Assembly: GCF_013347965.1 (NCBI RefSeq) | Contig: NZ_CP048810.1 | Coordinates: forward strand, 4,091,501-4,155,500 | Length of the DNA stretch: 64,000 bases | Reading direction: 5' to 3' | From: Pseudomonas bijieensis | GTDB lineage: Bacteria > Pseudomonadota > Gammaproteobacteria > Pseudomonadales > Pseudomonadaceae | In this document: positions 1-9,302 of the stretch, piece by piece | Position numbering within the stretch: the stretch's first letter is position 1 | Layout: each line of letters starts with the position of its first letter | Made by a program: the position numbers and the translations under genes | Notes under the pieces: model-generated | Database searches by the model: none | Seen by the model: the letters and a program-made list of their open reading frames with translations, nothing else | Told to the model about the DNA's origin: nothing

Positions 1-221
1 CCAACGCCCGCTCCAGATACGCCGCCGAACGGCTGGGCTTCACCTTCGAAGGGGTGTTTCGCCAGCACATGGTGGTCAAGGGCCAGAACCGCGACACCGC
101 GTGGTACTCGATGCTGGATTCGGAATGGCCCGCCATCGCCACCGGGTTCGAGCGCTGGTTGAGCGAGGAAAACCAGCGCGAGGACGGGCAAGTGCGCGGC
201 TTGGTGGAGTGCCGCTCCTAG
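1..221 (+). CDS. GNAT-family N-acetyltransferase, C-terminal end (partial)
   Basis: Only the last 72 codons are present, read in the frame starting at base 3 and ending at TAG 219-221. The visible end contains SRYAAERLGFTFEG followed by a basic strand and WYSMLDSEW, the arrangement found at the C-terminus of RimJ/RimL-type GNAT acetyltransferases, where the helix after the acetyl-CoA loop leads to 'LGF..EG'. These enzymes transfer acetyl groups from acetyl-CoA to amino groups of proteins or small molecules. The substrate cannot be told from this fragment because the acetyl-CoA site lies upstream of the window. Confidence 0.75.
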   Translation, partial: NARSRYAAERLGFTFEGVFRQHMVVKGQNRDTAWYSMLDSEWPAIATGFERWLSEENQREDGQVRGLVECRS

Positions 222-236
222 GCTGCACACAAAACC

Positions 237-387
237 CTGTGGCGAGGGGATTTAGCGAAACGTCGCACCGCCCCGCTGGGCTGCGCAGCAGCCCTAAAGC
301 ATTGAACTCAATCTTCCTGACAGACCGAGTTGCCTGGCTTGGGGCTGCTTGCGCAGCCCAACGGGGATAAATCCCCTCGCCACAGGG
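237..387. repeat. REP doublet, class I (GTGGCGAGGGA type)
   Basis: Inverted repeat with outer arms CTGTGGCGAGGGGATTTA and TAAATCCCCTCGCCACAG, and inner CTGCGCAGCAGCC / GGGCTGCTTGCGCAGCCC segments. It fills most of the gap between two convergent genes and could act as a transcription barrier for both. Same class as the elements near 15974, 43672, 58737 and 60483. Confidence 0.85.
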
Positions 388-458
388 CCTGGTTCACTGC
401 ACGACAGCGCAGCGTCGCAGACGCGGTGGTTACTCCCTCCCCACAGAAACGGCTCGAA

Positions 459-3400
459 TCACTCGGGGTTCGACGTTTTGCGTGTGGCCAGGAATGACCG
501 TAGCGACTCGGGGGTCACCCCCGGTCGGGCGTATTGCCAGGCCCAGGCCGGGATCGATCCATGAGCACTCAGATCCAGCGCGAGCGTCAAGCGACTATGG
601 CCCGCAACAGTCCCTGGGAAATCGAAACCCTGCAGAAAATGCATGACTTGTCTTGGGGTCACGCCATAAGCGCCCAGAATCACCTGATGAGCCTGGGCTT
701 CGTCGAGGGTCAGGCTGTCGATCAATGCGCTGGTAAACGCTGACTCAGAGCTCAGTGAATCCCGTTGCGCCAGCGTTCGCCGGATATTCTCATCACTGAA
801 CTGCGGTCCCACCAGATCCTCCCAGATTCGCCGGGCGCTGCGCGGCGAGATACCCGGCATATTTTGAATGGATCGCCATAGATTCGGCGTCCCGAGCAAA
901 ATCGCAACCCTGCTGTTCGAAGGCGATTGTCCCGCAGCGCTGAATAAACCTGTGACGGTCGCCATATTGCGCTGATCGAGATACCGCACGCCCTGGAGGA
1001 AATCCAAAAAACTGATTAGTGCCCGCTGATGGAAGATCAGGTCGTGCAGGTTTTGATCATCGAACGGCTGCATCCAATCGATATCGATACGTCCGCTGCT
1101 CACCAATTCTTGATAACGGCTGCCGGCATACTCGGCAATGAGCTGAAGGCGTGAGTCAGACAACGCCGGATTACGTATCCATTGCGCCAGGACATTCACG
1201 GGGAACAGGCTGCCCAGGTTGGAAGCAACAACAGAGGATCGCAGGAGGATAGTCGCCCGCCTCAACAGGATGGGGTGACGCTGGAGGGCCACGGTGAGCA
1301 GATCCGTGAAATCCTCGGCCCTGTCGTAGTGCATGAACTGGTCCATCAGGTCTACGTCGTCGTCGATGACCGTGCCTGTTTCACGCTCGAATCGTTCGGC
1401 CACATTCTTCAAGTCGTCGCGATCGACCAGGTAGGCACCGTCGAGCAGTTCCTCGAGCTGATCGTCATCGAGGTGGCCGTGCGTGGCCTGATCGTACCTG
1501 ACATACGCCAATTCATTGCGCGGATGATGGTCGGTCAGATCACGGGCCCGGACGCCGTACTCAAGCATGATATGCAGCGTATCCTGAGAGAGCAGGAGGA
1601 ATTGATTATTGAGCAGTTCGGCGATTTCCTGACTGCGGATGGGCTGCAACAGGACATCCTCAAAAAAACTCTGCAAGGCTTGGTCTTTTTGCGCGTAGTA
1701 GGGAATTCTGCTCAGCATCAAGCGACCCTGCGTACGGGGTGATACAAAACGCCCTAGCATCTGCAGCATCTCCGGGGGCAAATCCGCCGCAGTGACTTGA
1801 TCCAGTACCCTGCGCACGATGCCTCTTGCGTGCAGGCTCAAGTAATTCTCCAGCGGCTGAAACAAGCCATGGGGATTGGGAGCACCGTAGATCATCCGAG
1901 TCAGGTCACGCACCGCTGATCTACCCAGCACACTCTCCAACGCCTGGGCATTATCAAAGACCAATTGCTGCACCCCGGAAGGTTGCGTCACCAGGTAATC
2001 CTGCACCTGCGGGTGTTGATCGATGTAATCGGCGACTTCATTACGCAGCCCCTGCATCGAAAACCTCGCCTGCGGCTGCCCTTCGTTCAATCCTCGGGCG
2101 ACGGCATTGAAGAAGCAATCGCCGTTGATATCAAACGCGATTTCATTCTGCTCGCCCAGCACCAGGAGGTAATGGTTTTCACCGATTCGCCTCAAGACGA
2201 TATCCGAGCCCGACCTGAGCGGATGATCAGCCGCCGGGAAGGCACTTTCTTCTTGCCCCGGAGTAAAGCGTACTGACCAATCCTGGCGTACAGGCCTTTG
2301 CTCAATGATCAGCAAGCTACGGTTTTGTGGCCAACTCGCAAGCCGGGTGACGAGGCTCGGGACCAGATCCATGATCTCGACGTCCCACTCGTTTGGCGTG
2401 CGCACCAGATCGGAAACGGAACGAGACGATGTAGCCGGTTGCCCGGGCTGCGAAGGGCCGGGCTGAGGGGATGTGTCCCGCGAGCGCTTTGCGCCCCCAA
2501 AGCCGTGTCCTACCGCGCGCCACTCGTCGTCGGACATCCGCTGCACCGTATCGCGCATCACGCCATGGGAGCGGATGGGCAATCCCGTAGTGGCTTCGAC
2601 AATGGTGGCCTCGGTGGCCTTCAACCGCGTATGGTCGTGCACCCGGTACACGGTCCCGTCGGGTTGCCGCACGAACACGGGGCGCGTCACGTTACCCGTG
2701 GCGGTATCCGTGATCGCGGGACGGTAAAAACCCTGTCGATCCGGCGTAACCCCTTTTATCAGCGACGTATCCGTCACGGTAAAACGGTCATAGAGCGCCT
2801 CTTCCAGTGGCAGCCCGAGCAGTTTTTCCCTCGAGCCTTGACGAGCCGTCACCGCCAGGAAAGAGGATTGCCCTCGCACGGGGAGCGTCACACCACCGGA
2901 CAGTGCCTTCTTCCCCGCATAATTTGCCACTTGATGAACGAACGCCAGCGTTGGCAGGTTCATCGGAACCGCACCGGTCTTGACCACCAGCAAACCGGTC
3001 TTGATGGCGCGCGTGAGCATTTGAAAACCGGGCACCAGGAATCCGGCCAGGTCAAAGATAATTCCGACCGTCATCATCGCCAGCTTCCCAGCAGTTTGAC
3101 GGCTGACATCCCGGTTGCTGTTGGAGCGGTGATCCGCGTAGGCGCTTTGGAAATTGACGTAGGCCTGGTGCAGCATTTCGAGAAGATCGCCTGCGAACAA
3201 CGAACCACGAATCAGCGGACGACCGCCTTGCTGGCCCAACAAACGCTTGATCTGCTCGGGGTCCAGTGTGGAAATGCGCGAACGGAAATACGCCTGCCAT
3301 TTTTCTTCCGGCAAAAGCCCGGCAATGCCGTCGCTCAGGTCAGCGAATTCATGAAAATCATCGCCACCGGGGCTGTCCGGGAAATAAACGCCAACGGTTC

Positions 3401-5834
3401 CCTCGATTTCCGGCCCCTCCTGATCGGAAAAAACCAGCACGCCATCGACGCTGACCGCATTGCCCATCATGTCCTGCTGCGCGCCCGCGCCCACGCTGCC
3501 CCCCAGTACAAGACCATGGACGCATACCTTGCGCCCACCTACCCGGGCACGCCCCGCCGTGGTGGGCGAGCGCAGGACAGCGTCCAGCCAGCAAGCGACT
3601 CGTTTGCGCGACATCGGAGGGGTGAAAGCGTTATCCAGCACGCTGGCCTTGAACACTTCGTCGCCCCTGAGCGAAGACTCGTAACCTTTGAATTTCAAGT
3701 TAGCCAGATACGCCGCCTGCCACGCTGCCTTGTATTCAGGTTTGTTCATCTCCTTGCGCAACAGGGTTTCATAACGGCCCCCAACATCAAGATGGCCCGC
3801 CATCCGGGCGAGTTGGTTGCCCGTCAACGTGACAAAAAAGCCGCTTGCCGGGTGCCTGACACGTTGGCCGTGTTGATCGACAACGTAAACGGTCAGCACT
3901 TCCCTCATCGCATTCGGATACTGATGCGGGCGCAGATTATCGAGCATCAACTGGGTCAGGCTGCTGATACGGGACTGCTTTCGATTAGCACGTTGCCCAT
4001 AGAAAAGCGTGACCATGGTTTTGTCCGGATCCGGCTCTATACCCGGATGCACGGTTTGCTGCAGGTATTGCTTGATCTTCTGGCGAGTGAACTGCAACAA
4101 CGTTTGGATACCGCCACCCAATTGGAAGACGGCCTGGAATACCTGCGCTTCCAGACGACGATAGTGGGCTTGCTCAGGACGCGTCGCGGCTTTATAGAAA
4201 CCGGGGCGATTGTATTCGACCAGGGTCTGCTGACGCACAGCCAGGGGCGCGGCCAGCGACAACATGGGTAAAACAAGCGCACGTTCGGCACTTGCAGCAA
4301 AGGCACTCAACGCGAGCGTCTCGTTTCCTGGCGCGTTCATGACCGTTTCCAGGGCAGCACTTTGTACCTGCAACAGGTCATCGGCGGCCACTTCAAAAAC
4401 ATGCCCGGACAGTTCAGCAGTGATATCCACAATCGTACGTTCCTGCCCTCCATGGGTCGGACGGACGTTGCTGAGCAGATCCTGCACAGAGCGGAATCGC
4501 TGGATCCCGCCTTCCAGGGAATACAGGAACAAGGTCAGGCTATCGGTAAACTTGATCACCATCGCAGCAGGCCACTTCTGCGGCGCTGCCGTGCCCATAT
4601 CAAGCATCACGGTGTAGACATGGGGGATGGGCGCCCGTGCCAAACGGTTTCGGTCCGCCATGGAGGGGTGAGTCGTGATGAGGTCCAGCAGACGATCTTC
4701 ATCTTTTTGCTGGATTCGTTCACTGGCCGTGAGTGGGATGGCCGAACTCCGATCAACTTTGTACAAATCGAAAAGATGCAGGAATCGCAGGGAAAGCAAA
4801 TGAGCGAGGGCCTCTGCCGTGGTGCACGGGGTCGCTGTCTCAAGAATGCCCGCGTGACATGGGTTATCGCGAAAGCGCTTCAACTCATCGCGGAACTGGC
4901 GCTTCACACGCTCATTCGTGGTTGGATTGGCGATGTAAAGTACCGACTCCATGGCCCGTAGAACCTGGGCGTCCACCGGGCCGGCAAACAGGCTGTCGGC
5001 CTCGGCCACCGAGTCCGGGCGAGTGCAGAATCCGACGCCGCCGCCGGTGTAACTCGCAGGCGTATTCGTCTGCAAACACCCCCACATGACGTCGCTGAAA
5101 CTCTCCGAGACCGTCAGCGAGCGCACACCGTTCGAGTCGCTGGTGAAGCGGCTCACATAACAGTAATCAGGGTCGATCTTACCCAGCAGTGAAGCGCGTA
5201 GCTTGCGCTCGGGGATCTTTGTCTCGAGCGTGTCCACCAGCAAACGATTGAGCACCGAATCGAAGGTCGGAAGCGCGGCGAACAAACGCGCCAGTTTCAC
5301 CTGGTTGGTGTCCAGAAGCTCCAGTAACCTGGCCTGCTCCTTGCCCTTGGGGCTGAGCAGATCGTATTGAACCGCGCTTGTGGGGGTGGCAGGTTGCGGA
5401 GTGCTTCGATAGTTGCGGGGAATGCCTGCGTGCAGTTCGTTCAAACGGTTTTGCGAGAGCGCTCGCCCCTCGACGCGAAGGGACGAGAAATCCAGGGACA
5501 TCAGGCTTCTGTGTGGATAAACCCAGCCATCGCGGGGGGACCGGGCAGGAGTGCCGCCCGTCTCCTGGCTTTGATAGGCCACTAAAAAACCCTGGGTAAC
5601 GGCATCGCGCAAAGGCACCGAAGTGCGTTTTCTTTTTGCGGCCGAGTCGACGGTCTCGACCTCTTGATAAGTGACCTGAACCAAGGTGTCACCGGCAAGG
5701 CCTCGTTCAAGCAGCCATTGATCGGCAAACGTGTGCGGTTGAAATGGAGCCCCACCGGGTAACAGGTTGATGGGTTTAAAGGGAGCGACAGAGGTCGATG
5801 GCACGCCCGGCTCATCTTCAGGAAAAGTAGACAT
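459..5834 (-). CDS. Large toxin-like protein (dermonecrotic-toxin/DUF6543 type) with OTU-like cysteine protease motif
   Basis: A 1791-residue protein with no signal peptide. The N-terminal ~800 residues resemble the Pseudomonas 'dermonecrotic toxin domain' (DUF6543) proteins, large putative effectors or toxins of unknown export route. Around residue 1240 there is a clear OTU-family nucleophile motif, INGDCFFNAV (Cys1240, with Asp1239 before it). A histidine in GENHYLLVL (about residue 1221) lies before the cysteine instead of about 100 residues after it, which suggests a permuted OTU fold. A short hydrophobic stretch near residues 930-970 (VGIIFDLAGFLVPG) may contact membrane. OTU enzymes cleave ubiquitin chains, so a eukaryotic target is plausible. 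I see no good Shine-Dalgarno before ATG 5834 and no linked secretion or immunity gene. Domain naming rests on memory of the family. Confidence 0.75.
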   Translation of the reverse strand: MSTFPEDEPGVPSTSVAPFKPINLLPGGAPFQPHTFADQWLLERGLAGDTLVQVTYQEVETVDSAAKRKRTSVPLRDAVTQGFLVAYQSQETGGTPARSPRDGWVYPHRSLMSLDFSSLRVEGRALSQNRLNELHAGIPRNYRSTPQPATPTSAVQYDLLSPKGKEQARLLELLDTNQVKLARLFAALPTFDSVLNRLLVDTLETKIPERKLRASLLGKIDPDYCYVSRFTSDSNGVRSLTVSESFSDVMWGCLQTNTPASYTGGGVGFCTRPDSVAEADSLFAGPVDAQVLRAMESVLYIANPTTNERVKRQFRDELKRFRDNPCHAGILETATPCTTAEALAHLLSLRFLHLFDLYKVDRSSAIPLTASERIQQKDEDRLLDLITTHPSMADRNRLARAPIPHVYTVMLDMGTAAPQKWPAAMVIKFTDSLTLFLYSLEGGIQRFRSVQDLLSNVRPTHGGQERTIVDITAELSGHVFEVAADDLLQVQSAALETVMNAPGNETLALSAFAASAERALVLPMLSLAAPLAVRQQTLVEYNRPGFYKAATRPEQAHYRRLEAQVFQAVFQLGGGIQTLLQFTRQKIKQYLQQTVHPGIEPDPDKTMVTLFYGQRANRKQSRISSLTQLMLDNLRPHQYPNAMREVLTVYVVDQHGQRVRHPASGFFVTLTGNQLARMAGHLDVGGRYETLLRKEMNKPEYKAAWQAAYLANLKFKGYESSLRGDEVFKASVLDNAFTPPMSRKRVACWLDAVLRSPTTAGRARVGGRKVCVHGLVLGGSVGAGAQQDMMGNAVSVDGVLVFSDQEGPEIEGTVGVYFPDSPGGDDFHEFADLSDGIAGLLPEEKWQAYFRSRISTLDPEQIKRLLGQQGGRPLIRGSLFAGDLLEMLHQAYVNFQSAYADHRSNSNRDVSRQTAGKLAMMTVGIIFDLAGFLVPGFQMLTRAIKTGLLVVKTGAVPMNLPTLAFVHQVANYAGKKALSGGVTLPVRGQSSFLAVTARQGSREKLLGLPLEEALYDRFTVTDTSLIKGVTPDRQGFYRPAITDTATGNVTRPVFVRQPDGTVYRVHDHTRLKATEATIVEATTGLPIRSHGVMRDTVQRMSDDEWRAVGHGFGGAKRSRDTSPQPGPSQPGQPATSSRSVSDLVRTPNEWDVEIMDLVPSLVTRLASWPQNRSLLIIEQRPVRQDWSVRFTPGQEESAFPAADHPLRSGSDIVLRRIGENHYLLVLGEQNEIAFDINGDCFFNAVARGLNEGQPQARFSMQGLRNEVADYIDQHPQVQDYLVTQPSGVQQLVFDNAQALESVLGRSAVRDLTRMIYGAPNPHGLFQPLENYLSLHARGIVRRVLDQVTAADLPPEMLQMLGRFVSPRTQGRLMLSRIPYYAQKDQALQSFFEDVLLQPIRSQEIAELLNNQFLLLSQDTLHIMLEYGVRARDLTDHHPRNELAYVRYDQATHGHLDDDQLEELLDGAYLVDRDDLKNVAERFERETGTVIDDDVDLMDQFMHYDRAEDFTDLLTVALQRHPILLRRATILLRSSVVASNLGSLFPVNVLAQWIRNPALSDSRLQLIAEYAGSRYQELVSSGRIDIDWMQPFDDQNLHDLIFHQRALISFLDFLQGVRYLDQRNMATVTGLFSAAGQSPSNSRVAILLGTPNLWRSIQNMPGISPRSARRIWEDLVGPQFSDENIRRTLAQRDSLSSESAFTSALIDSLTLDEAQAHQVILGAYGVTPRQVMHFLQGFDFPGTVAGHSRLTLALDLSAHGSIPAWAWQYARPGVTPESLRSFLATRKTSNPE

Positions 5835-5972
5835 TTAAGAGTCCGGTTTAATTGAGGAACCCGGACCCTATCCCGTCACTGAGCGGCAAATGACATACAT
5901 ATATATAGCTGTCGCCGCCCATTCGACGAAAACCGTAAGCGTGGATGTCGTCCAACAAAACGGCCGGGCAAC

Positions 5973-6908
5973 TCAGCCCAGCGTTTGCGCCAACACTGCG
6001 ATGTGCTCCGGTCCTATCCCGCAGCAGCCGCCCAAATGACTGGCCCCGCGCTTGCGCCAGTCGGCCGCCCATTGCAGGTAGCCCGGCGGATCGAGGTCGT
6101 CGCGCAGCGGGTCCAATCCGTCGTTGGCCGTCGCTTCCTTCGGCTGCGGCGGGAAGGCGTTGGCGTAGGCGCCGATGTGGATGCTCACCCCCAGTCGCTC
6201 GAAGGTTTCCCGCGCCGCATCGATCGCCCCGCCAATCACTTCTGGTTGGCTGCAGTTGAACAGCAGCACTTCGACGCCCAGCTCGGCCGCGACCGCTGCA
6301 GCGTCCGCCACCGGTTCGCCGGAGCGCAGGCGTGGCACTTCGTCCGTGTCTTCATCCTTCAAGGTGAACGACAGCCAGAACGGCTTGCCATCCTTCGGCA
6401 GCCCGGCGTGAATCGCCCGCGCTTCGACGGTCGAGCTTTGCGTCTCGGCCAGCCAGAGATCGACATGGGGCGCCAGGCCGGTCACCAGTGGCGCCAGCAG
6501 CTCGTGGGCGCGGGACGCATCGAACAGATCCGGCCGATAGGAACCGAACAGCGGCGGCAGCGACCCGGCCACCCGCACCGCTTTGCCTGAAGCCTGCACC
6601 GCCCGTTGCGCCAACTCACCCGCCAACGCAGCCAGGGCCTGGCCTTCTGCGGCGAAACGCGCCTCGCCAATGTGAAACGGCACCACGGCGTAGCTATTGC
6701 TGGTGATGACATTCGCGCCGCTGGCGATATAGGCCACGTGCACGGCCTCCACCGCCTGAGGTGCTTCGCTCAGGGCCAGTGCCGACCACTCGGGCTGCCG
6801 AAACGGCGCGCCACGGCGTTGCAGTTCGCGGCCCATGCCGCCATCGAGAATGACTGTCGTTGCTGCGCCCATATGCGATTCACTCATAAGCTTATGAAAA
6901 ATACTCAC
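5973..6908 (-). CDS. mmuM: Homocysteine S-methyltransferase
   Basis: Transfers a methyl group from S-methylmethionine (or a related methyl donor) to homocysteine, forming methionine in the cytoplasm. The 311-residue product begins with the barrel strand ILDGGMGRELQRRG and carries the zinc-ligand cysteines of the family: LFNCSQPE in the middle and GGCCGIGPEHI near the C-terminus. Length is normal for MmuM. The longest frame starts at GTG 6908; ATG at 6887 or 6872 are alternatives, and none has a strong ribosome-binding site. It is divergent from an amino-acid ABC binding protein and permease across about 80 bp, which suggests that the pair imports its methylated substrate. The precise methyl donor is inferred. 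Confidence 0.88.
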   Translation of the reverse strand: MSIFHKLMSESHMGAATTVILDGGMGRELQRRGAPFRQPEWSALALSEAPQAVEAVHVAYIASGANVITSNSYAVVPFHIGEARFAAEGQALAALAGELAQRAVQASGKAVRVAGSLPPLFGSYRPDLFDASRAHELLAPLVTGLAPHVDLWLAETQSSTVEARAIHAGLPKDGKPFWLSFTLKDEDTDEVPRLRSGEPVADAAAVAAELGVEVLLFNCSQPEVIGGAIDAARETFERLGVSIHIGAYANAFPPQPKEATANDGLDPLRDDLDPPGYLQWAADWRKRGASHLGGCCGIGPEHIAVLAQTLG

Positions 6909-6986
6909 TACCGGAGTTGTTCTTATAACTATTTAATACGCACCAATCGGTTAACTACAACTTATTTTTCTACCCAGGGACTTCAC

Positions 6987-7808
6987 GTGAAACTACAACC
7001 ATTGCTGGCCCTGGGCCTGACTCTGCTGGCCGCCTCATCGCAAGCCTTCGCCGGTGCCACCCTGGATCGCATCGAACAGAAAAAAGAACTGGTCGGCGTG
7101 CTGATGGAAAGCTACCCGCCCTTCTCGTTCCTCAACGATCAGAACCAGCTCGACGGTTTTGACGTGGACGTGGCCAAGGCCGTGGCGCAGAAACTGGGCG
7201 TGAAACTGCGCCTGGAAACCCCTTCCTGGGACGTGATCGCTGCCGGACACTGGAGCGGGCGCTATGACATCTGCATCTGCTCCATGACGCCGAGCAAGGC
7301 CCGCGCCGAAGTGTTCGATTTCCCGGTGCAGTATTACGCCTCGCCAGCGGTGATCGTGGTCAACGCCAAGGACGACCGTATCCACGGTGCCAAGGACTTG
7401 AGCGGCAAGAAGGTCGGCCTCACCAGCGCGTCCAGCTACGAGAGCTACCTGAACAAGAACCTGGTGATCGAAGGCGCCGAGGATACCCAACTGAGCTATC
7501 CGTTCGAGGACGTGCAGATCGCCCCGTACGACACTGACAACGTAGCGTTCCAGGACCTCGGCCTGGGCGCCGGAGTGCGATTGGACGCCGTGCTGACCAA
7601 CCTGGTGACCGCACAACCGCGCCTGACCGAAGACAAGCGCTTCAAACTGGCCGGCGAGTCGCTTTATTCCGAACCGAACTCGGTCGCCATCGAAAAAGGC
7701 GATGCTCAATGGGACAACAAGGTGCGTGAAGTCTTTGCCCAGTTGAAACAGGACGGCACCTTGAGCAAACTCTCGCAAAAATGGATCGGCGCCGACATTA
7801 CCCAATGA
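6987..7808 (+). CDS. Amino-acid ABC transporter periplasmic substrate-binding protein
   Basis: Starts at GTG 6987 behind CAGGGA and gives 273 residues with a signal peptide (MKLQPLLALGLTLLAASSQA, cleavage near AFA-G). The mature part shows the family-3 solute-binding signature: ESYPPFSFLND, LDGFDVDVAKAVAQKLGV, SWDVIAAGHWSGRYDICICSMTPS and the C-terminal DGTLSKLSQKWIG. It binds a polar amino acid or relative in the periplasm and hands it to the membrane permease. Its stop overlaps the permease start (ATGA), so the two are co-translated. Divergence from homocysteine S-methyltransferase hints at a sulfur-containing or methylated amino acid, but the ligand is not readable from sequence. Confidence 0.88.
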   Translation: MKLQPLLALGLTLLAASSQAFAGATLDRIEQKKELVGVLMESYPPFSFLNDQNQLDGFDVDVAKAVAQKLGVKLRLETPSWDVIAAGHWSGRYDICICSMTPSKARAEVFDFPVQYYASPAVIVVNAKDDRIHGAKDLSGKKVGLTSASSYESYLNKNLVIEGAEDTQLSYPFEDVQIAPYDTDNVAFQDLGLGAGVRLDAVLTNLVTAQPRLTEDKRFKLAGESLYSEPNSVAIEKGDAQWDNKVREVFAQLKQDGTLSKLSQKWIGADITQ

Positions 7809-8638
7809 CTTCTTTTCCACCGCCTCAGCCACCGCCAACGGTGGCTGAGTCACGCCTGCAAAAAATCTTCGGTTTCCGCACCCGGCTCTACCTGACCTGG
7901 GCGGCCATGCTGGTGCTGTTCGCGAGTTTCTTCCTGAGCTTCGACCTGAAGTTCTCCATCATCCTCGACAAACTGCCGAACTTGCTGGGCGTGCATCTGG
8001 CGCCCAATGGCTTTCTGCAAGGCGCGGTGCTGACGCTGTTTCTGTGCCTGTGCTCGATCGTCGCGTCATCACTGTTGGGCTTCATCACCGCCCTGGCGCG
8101 GTTGTCCAGCAGCGCGGTGGCGTTTGGCATCGCCAGTTTCTACGCGTCGTTCTTTCGCGGCACGCCGCTGCTGATCCAGATCCTGCTGATCTACCTGGGC
8201 CTGCCACAACTGGGCGTGGTCCCGGGCGCCATCGCCGCCGGGATCATCGCCTTGTCGCTGAACTACGGCGCCTACCTGAGCGAGATCTTCCGCGCCGGCA
8301 TCCTCGGCGTCCCCAACGGCCAACGCGAAGCTTCCCTCGCCCTGGGCCTGAGCGAAACCGTAATCTTCTGGCGCGTCACGCTGCCCCAGGCCATGCGCAC
8401 CATCATCCCGCCGACCACCAACCAATTCATCTCCATGCTCAAGGATTCTTCACTGATCTCGGTGATGGGCGTTTGGGAGGTGATGTTTTTGGCGCAGTCT
8501 TATGGTCGGTCCAGCTATCGGTATATTGAGATGCTGACGACGGCGGCGATTATTTACTGGTTGATGTCCATTGCGTTGGAGTTGGTCCAGGCGCGGATGG
8601 AACGGCATTATGGGAAGGCTTATCTGAATAATCGCTGA
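7805..8638 (+). CDS. Amino-acid ABC transporter permease (HisM/GlnP type)
   Basis: 277 residues from ATG 7805, which overlaps the stop of the binding-protein gene by four bases. Several transmembrane helices are evident (LTWAAMLVLFASFFLSF; VLTLFLCLCSIVASSLLGF), followed by the ABC permease coupling loop, EASLALGLSETVIFWRVTLPQAMRTIIP, and SLISVMGVWEVM. The N-terminus carries a Pro-rich tail (PPPQPPPT). This is the membrane channel of a polar amino-acid importer. No ATPase gene and no second permease follow, so a homodimeric permease with an ATPase encoded elsewhere is likely. Confidence 0.88.
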   Translation: MTSFPPPQPPPTVAESRLQKIFGFRTRLYLTWAAMLVLFASFFLSFDLKFSIILDKLPNLLGVHLAPNGFLQGAVLTLFLCLCSIVASSLLGFITALARLSSSAVAFGIASFYASFFRGTPLLIQILLIYLGLPQLGVVPGAIAAGIIALSLNYGAYLSEIFRAGILGVPNGQREASLALGLSETVIFWRVTLPQAMRTIIPPTTNQFISMLKDSSLISVMGVWEVMFLAQSYGRSSYRYIEMLTTAAIIYWLMSIALELVQARMERHYGKAYLNNR

Positions 8639-8663
8639 GCTGGGGTGGGATTTTAAGGTCGCT

Positions 8664-8912
8664 GTGTATATCCGTTTCTGCGGTCACGGCCACTTAGGGT
8701 TCCGCCCTGACGGCGGCTCACTTTCGAAAAGCCGGAATGCCGGCCCAGGCGAAGGTAACCAAAGCGCTTCTGCCCCACCACTCGGTGCCTCGCCTAGGCT
8801 CGGCATGCCCACTGCGCAATACCTGCATTCGGCCAGCGTGGTTAACGGGGCGCCGAAATCAACGTCCTCCGCGAGGCGGCCTGATAGCCGACCTGGTTCT
8901 TGGTGAGATCGC
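8664..8912. repeat. Dispersed Pseudomonas intergenic repeat (degenerate copy)
   Basis: The stretch 'GCGGTCACGGCCACTTAGGG', a cell of GCGGCTCACTTTCGAAAAG, then CCACCACTCGGTGCCTCGCC and TTCGGCCAGCGTGGTTAACG is familiar to me as a long non-coding repeat present many times in Pseudomonas genomes. It contains no credible gene. Together with the adjacent REP it makes up most of the 664-bp gap before the autotransporter. The identification is from memory and would need a self-search of the genome. Confidence 0.5.
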
Positions 8913-8919
8913 GTTTCCC

Positions 8920-9011
8920 CTGTGGGAGCGAGCCTGCTCGCGATGAGGCCAGCAAGCCCAACATCCATGTGACTGAACCACCGCCATCGCGAGCAGGCTC
9001 GCTCCCACAGG
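8920..9011. repeat. REP doublet, class II (GTGGGAGCGAGCC type)
   Basis: Arms TGTGGGAGCGAGCCTGCTCG and its complement CGAGCAGGCTCGCTCCCACA face each other across about 45 bp. Flanks also match partly (CCTGGTTCTTGGTG / CACCAGGAACCAGG), extending the inverted repeat. Confidence 0.9.
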
Positions 9012-9275
9012 AGGAACGCGGTCCCACCAGGAACCAGGTCGATCCTAGGCGAAACACGGAGCAGGTTTACAGAGTCGATATTTGACAGACAGATCTCGGA
9101 TCTCCGACCAAACAGAAAGGCCTGAGTATGCTGTAGGGCAATGCCTCACCGCCACGGAGGCCGGCGCCGTGACTCTGTGATCACAGCGTGGGCAGCCTAC
9201 AAGCTCCATCGCTATGTCTCGCCAGCAGCTAGGAGACGGCTGGCATCGCCGCCCAAGGTGAAATTTTTAAAGTGC

Positions 9276-9295
9276 GACCTCCTTCATGAGAGGTC
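9276..9295 (+). promoter_or_regulatory. Leader hairpin overlapping the ribosome-binding site of the autotransporter gene
   Basis: GACCTC (9276-9281) and GAGGTC (9290-9295) are exact complements separated by 8 bases. The 3' arm includes the GAGAGG Shine-Dalgarno that precedes ATG 9303 by 9 bases, so a folded leader would hide it. Whether this is used for control is inference. Confidence 0.4.
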
Positions 9296-9302
9296 ACATT
9301 CG

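Noticed and set aside
2298..4271. 657-codon open frame antisense to the large toxin gene
   Set aside because: It is the shadow of a high-GC gene; its translation is full of Arg/His/Pro runs with no domain, and the toxin frame has recognisable motifs.
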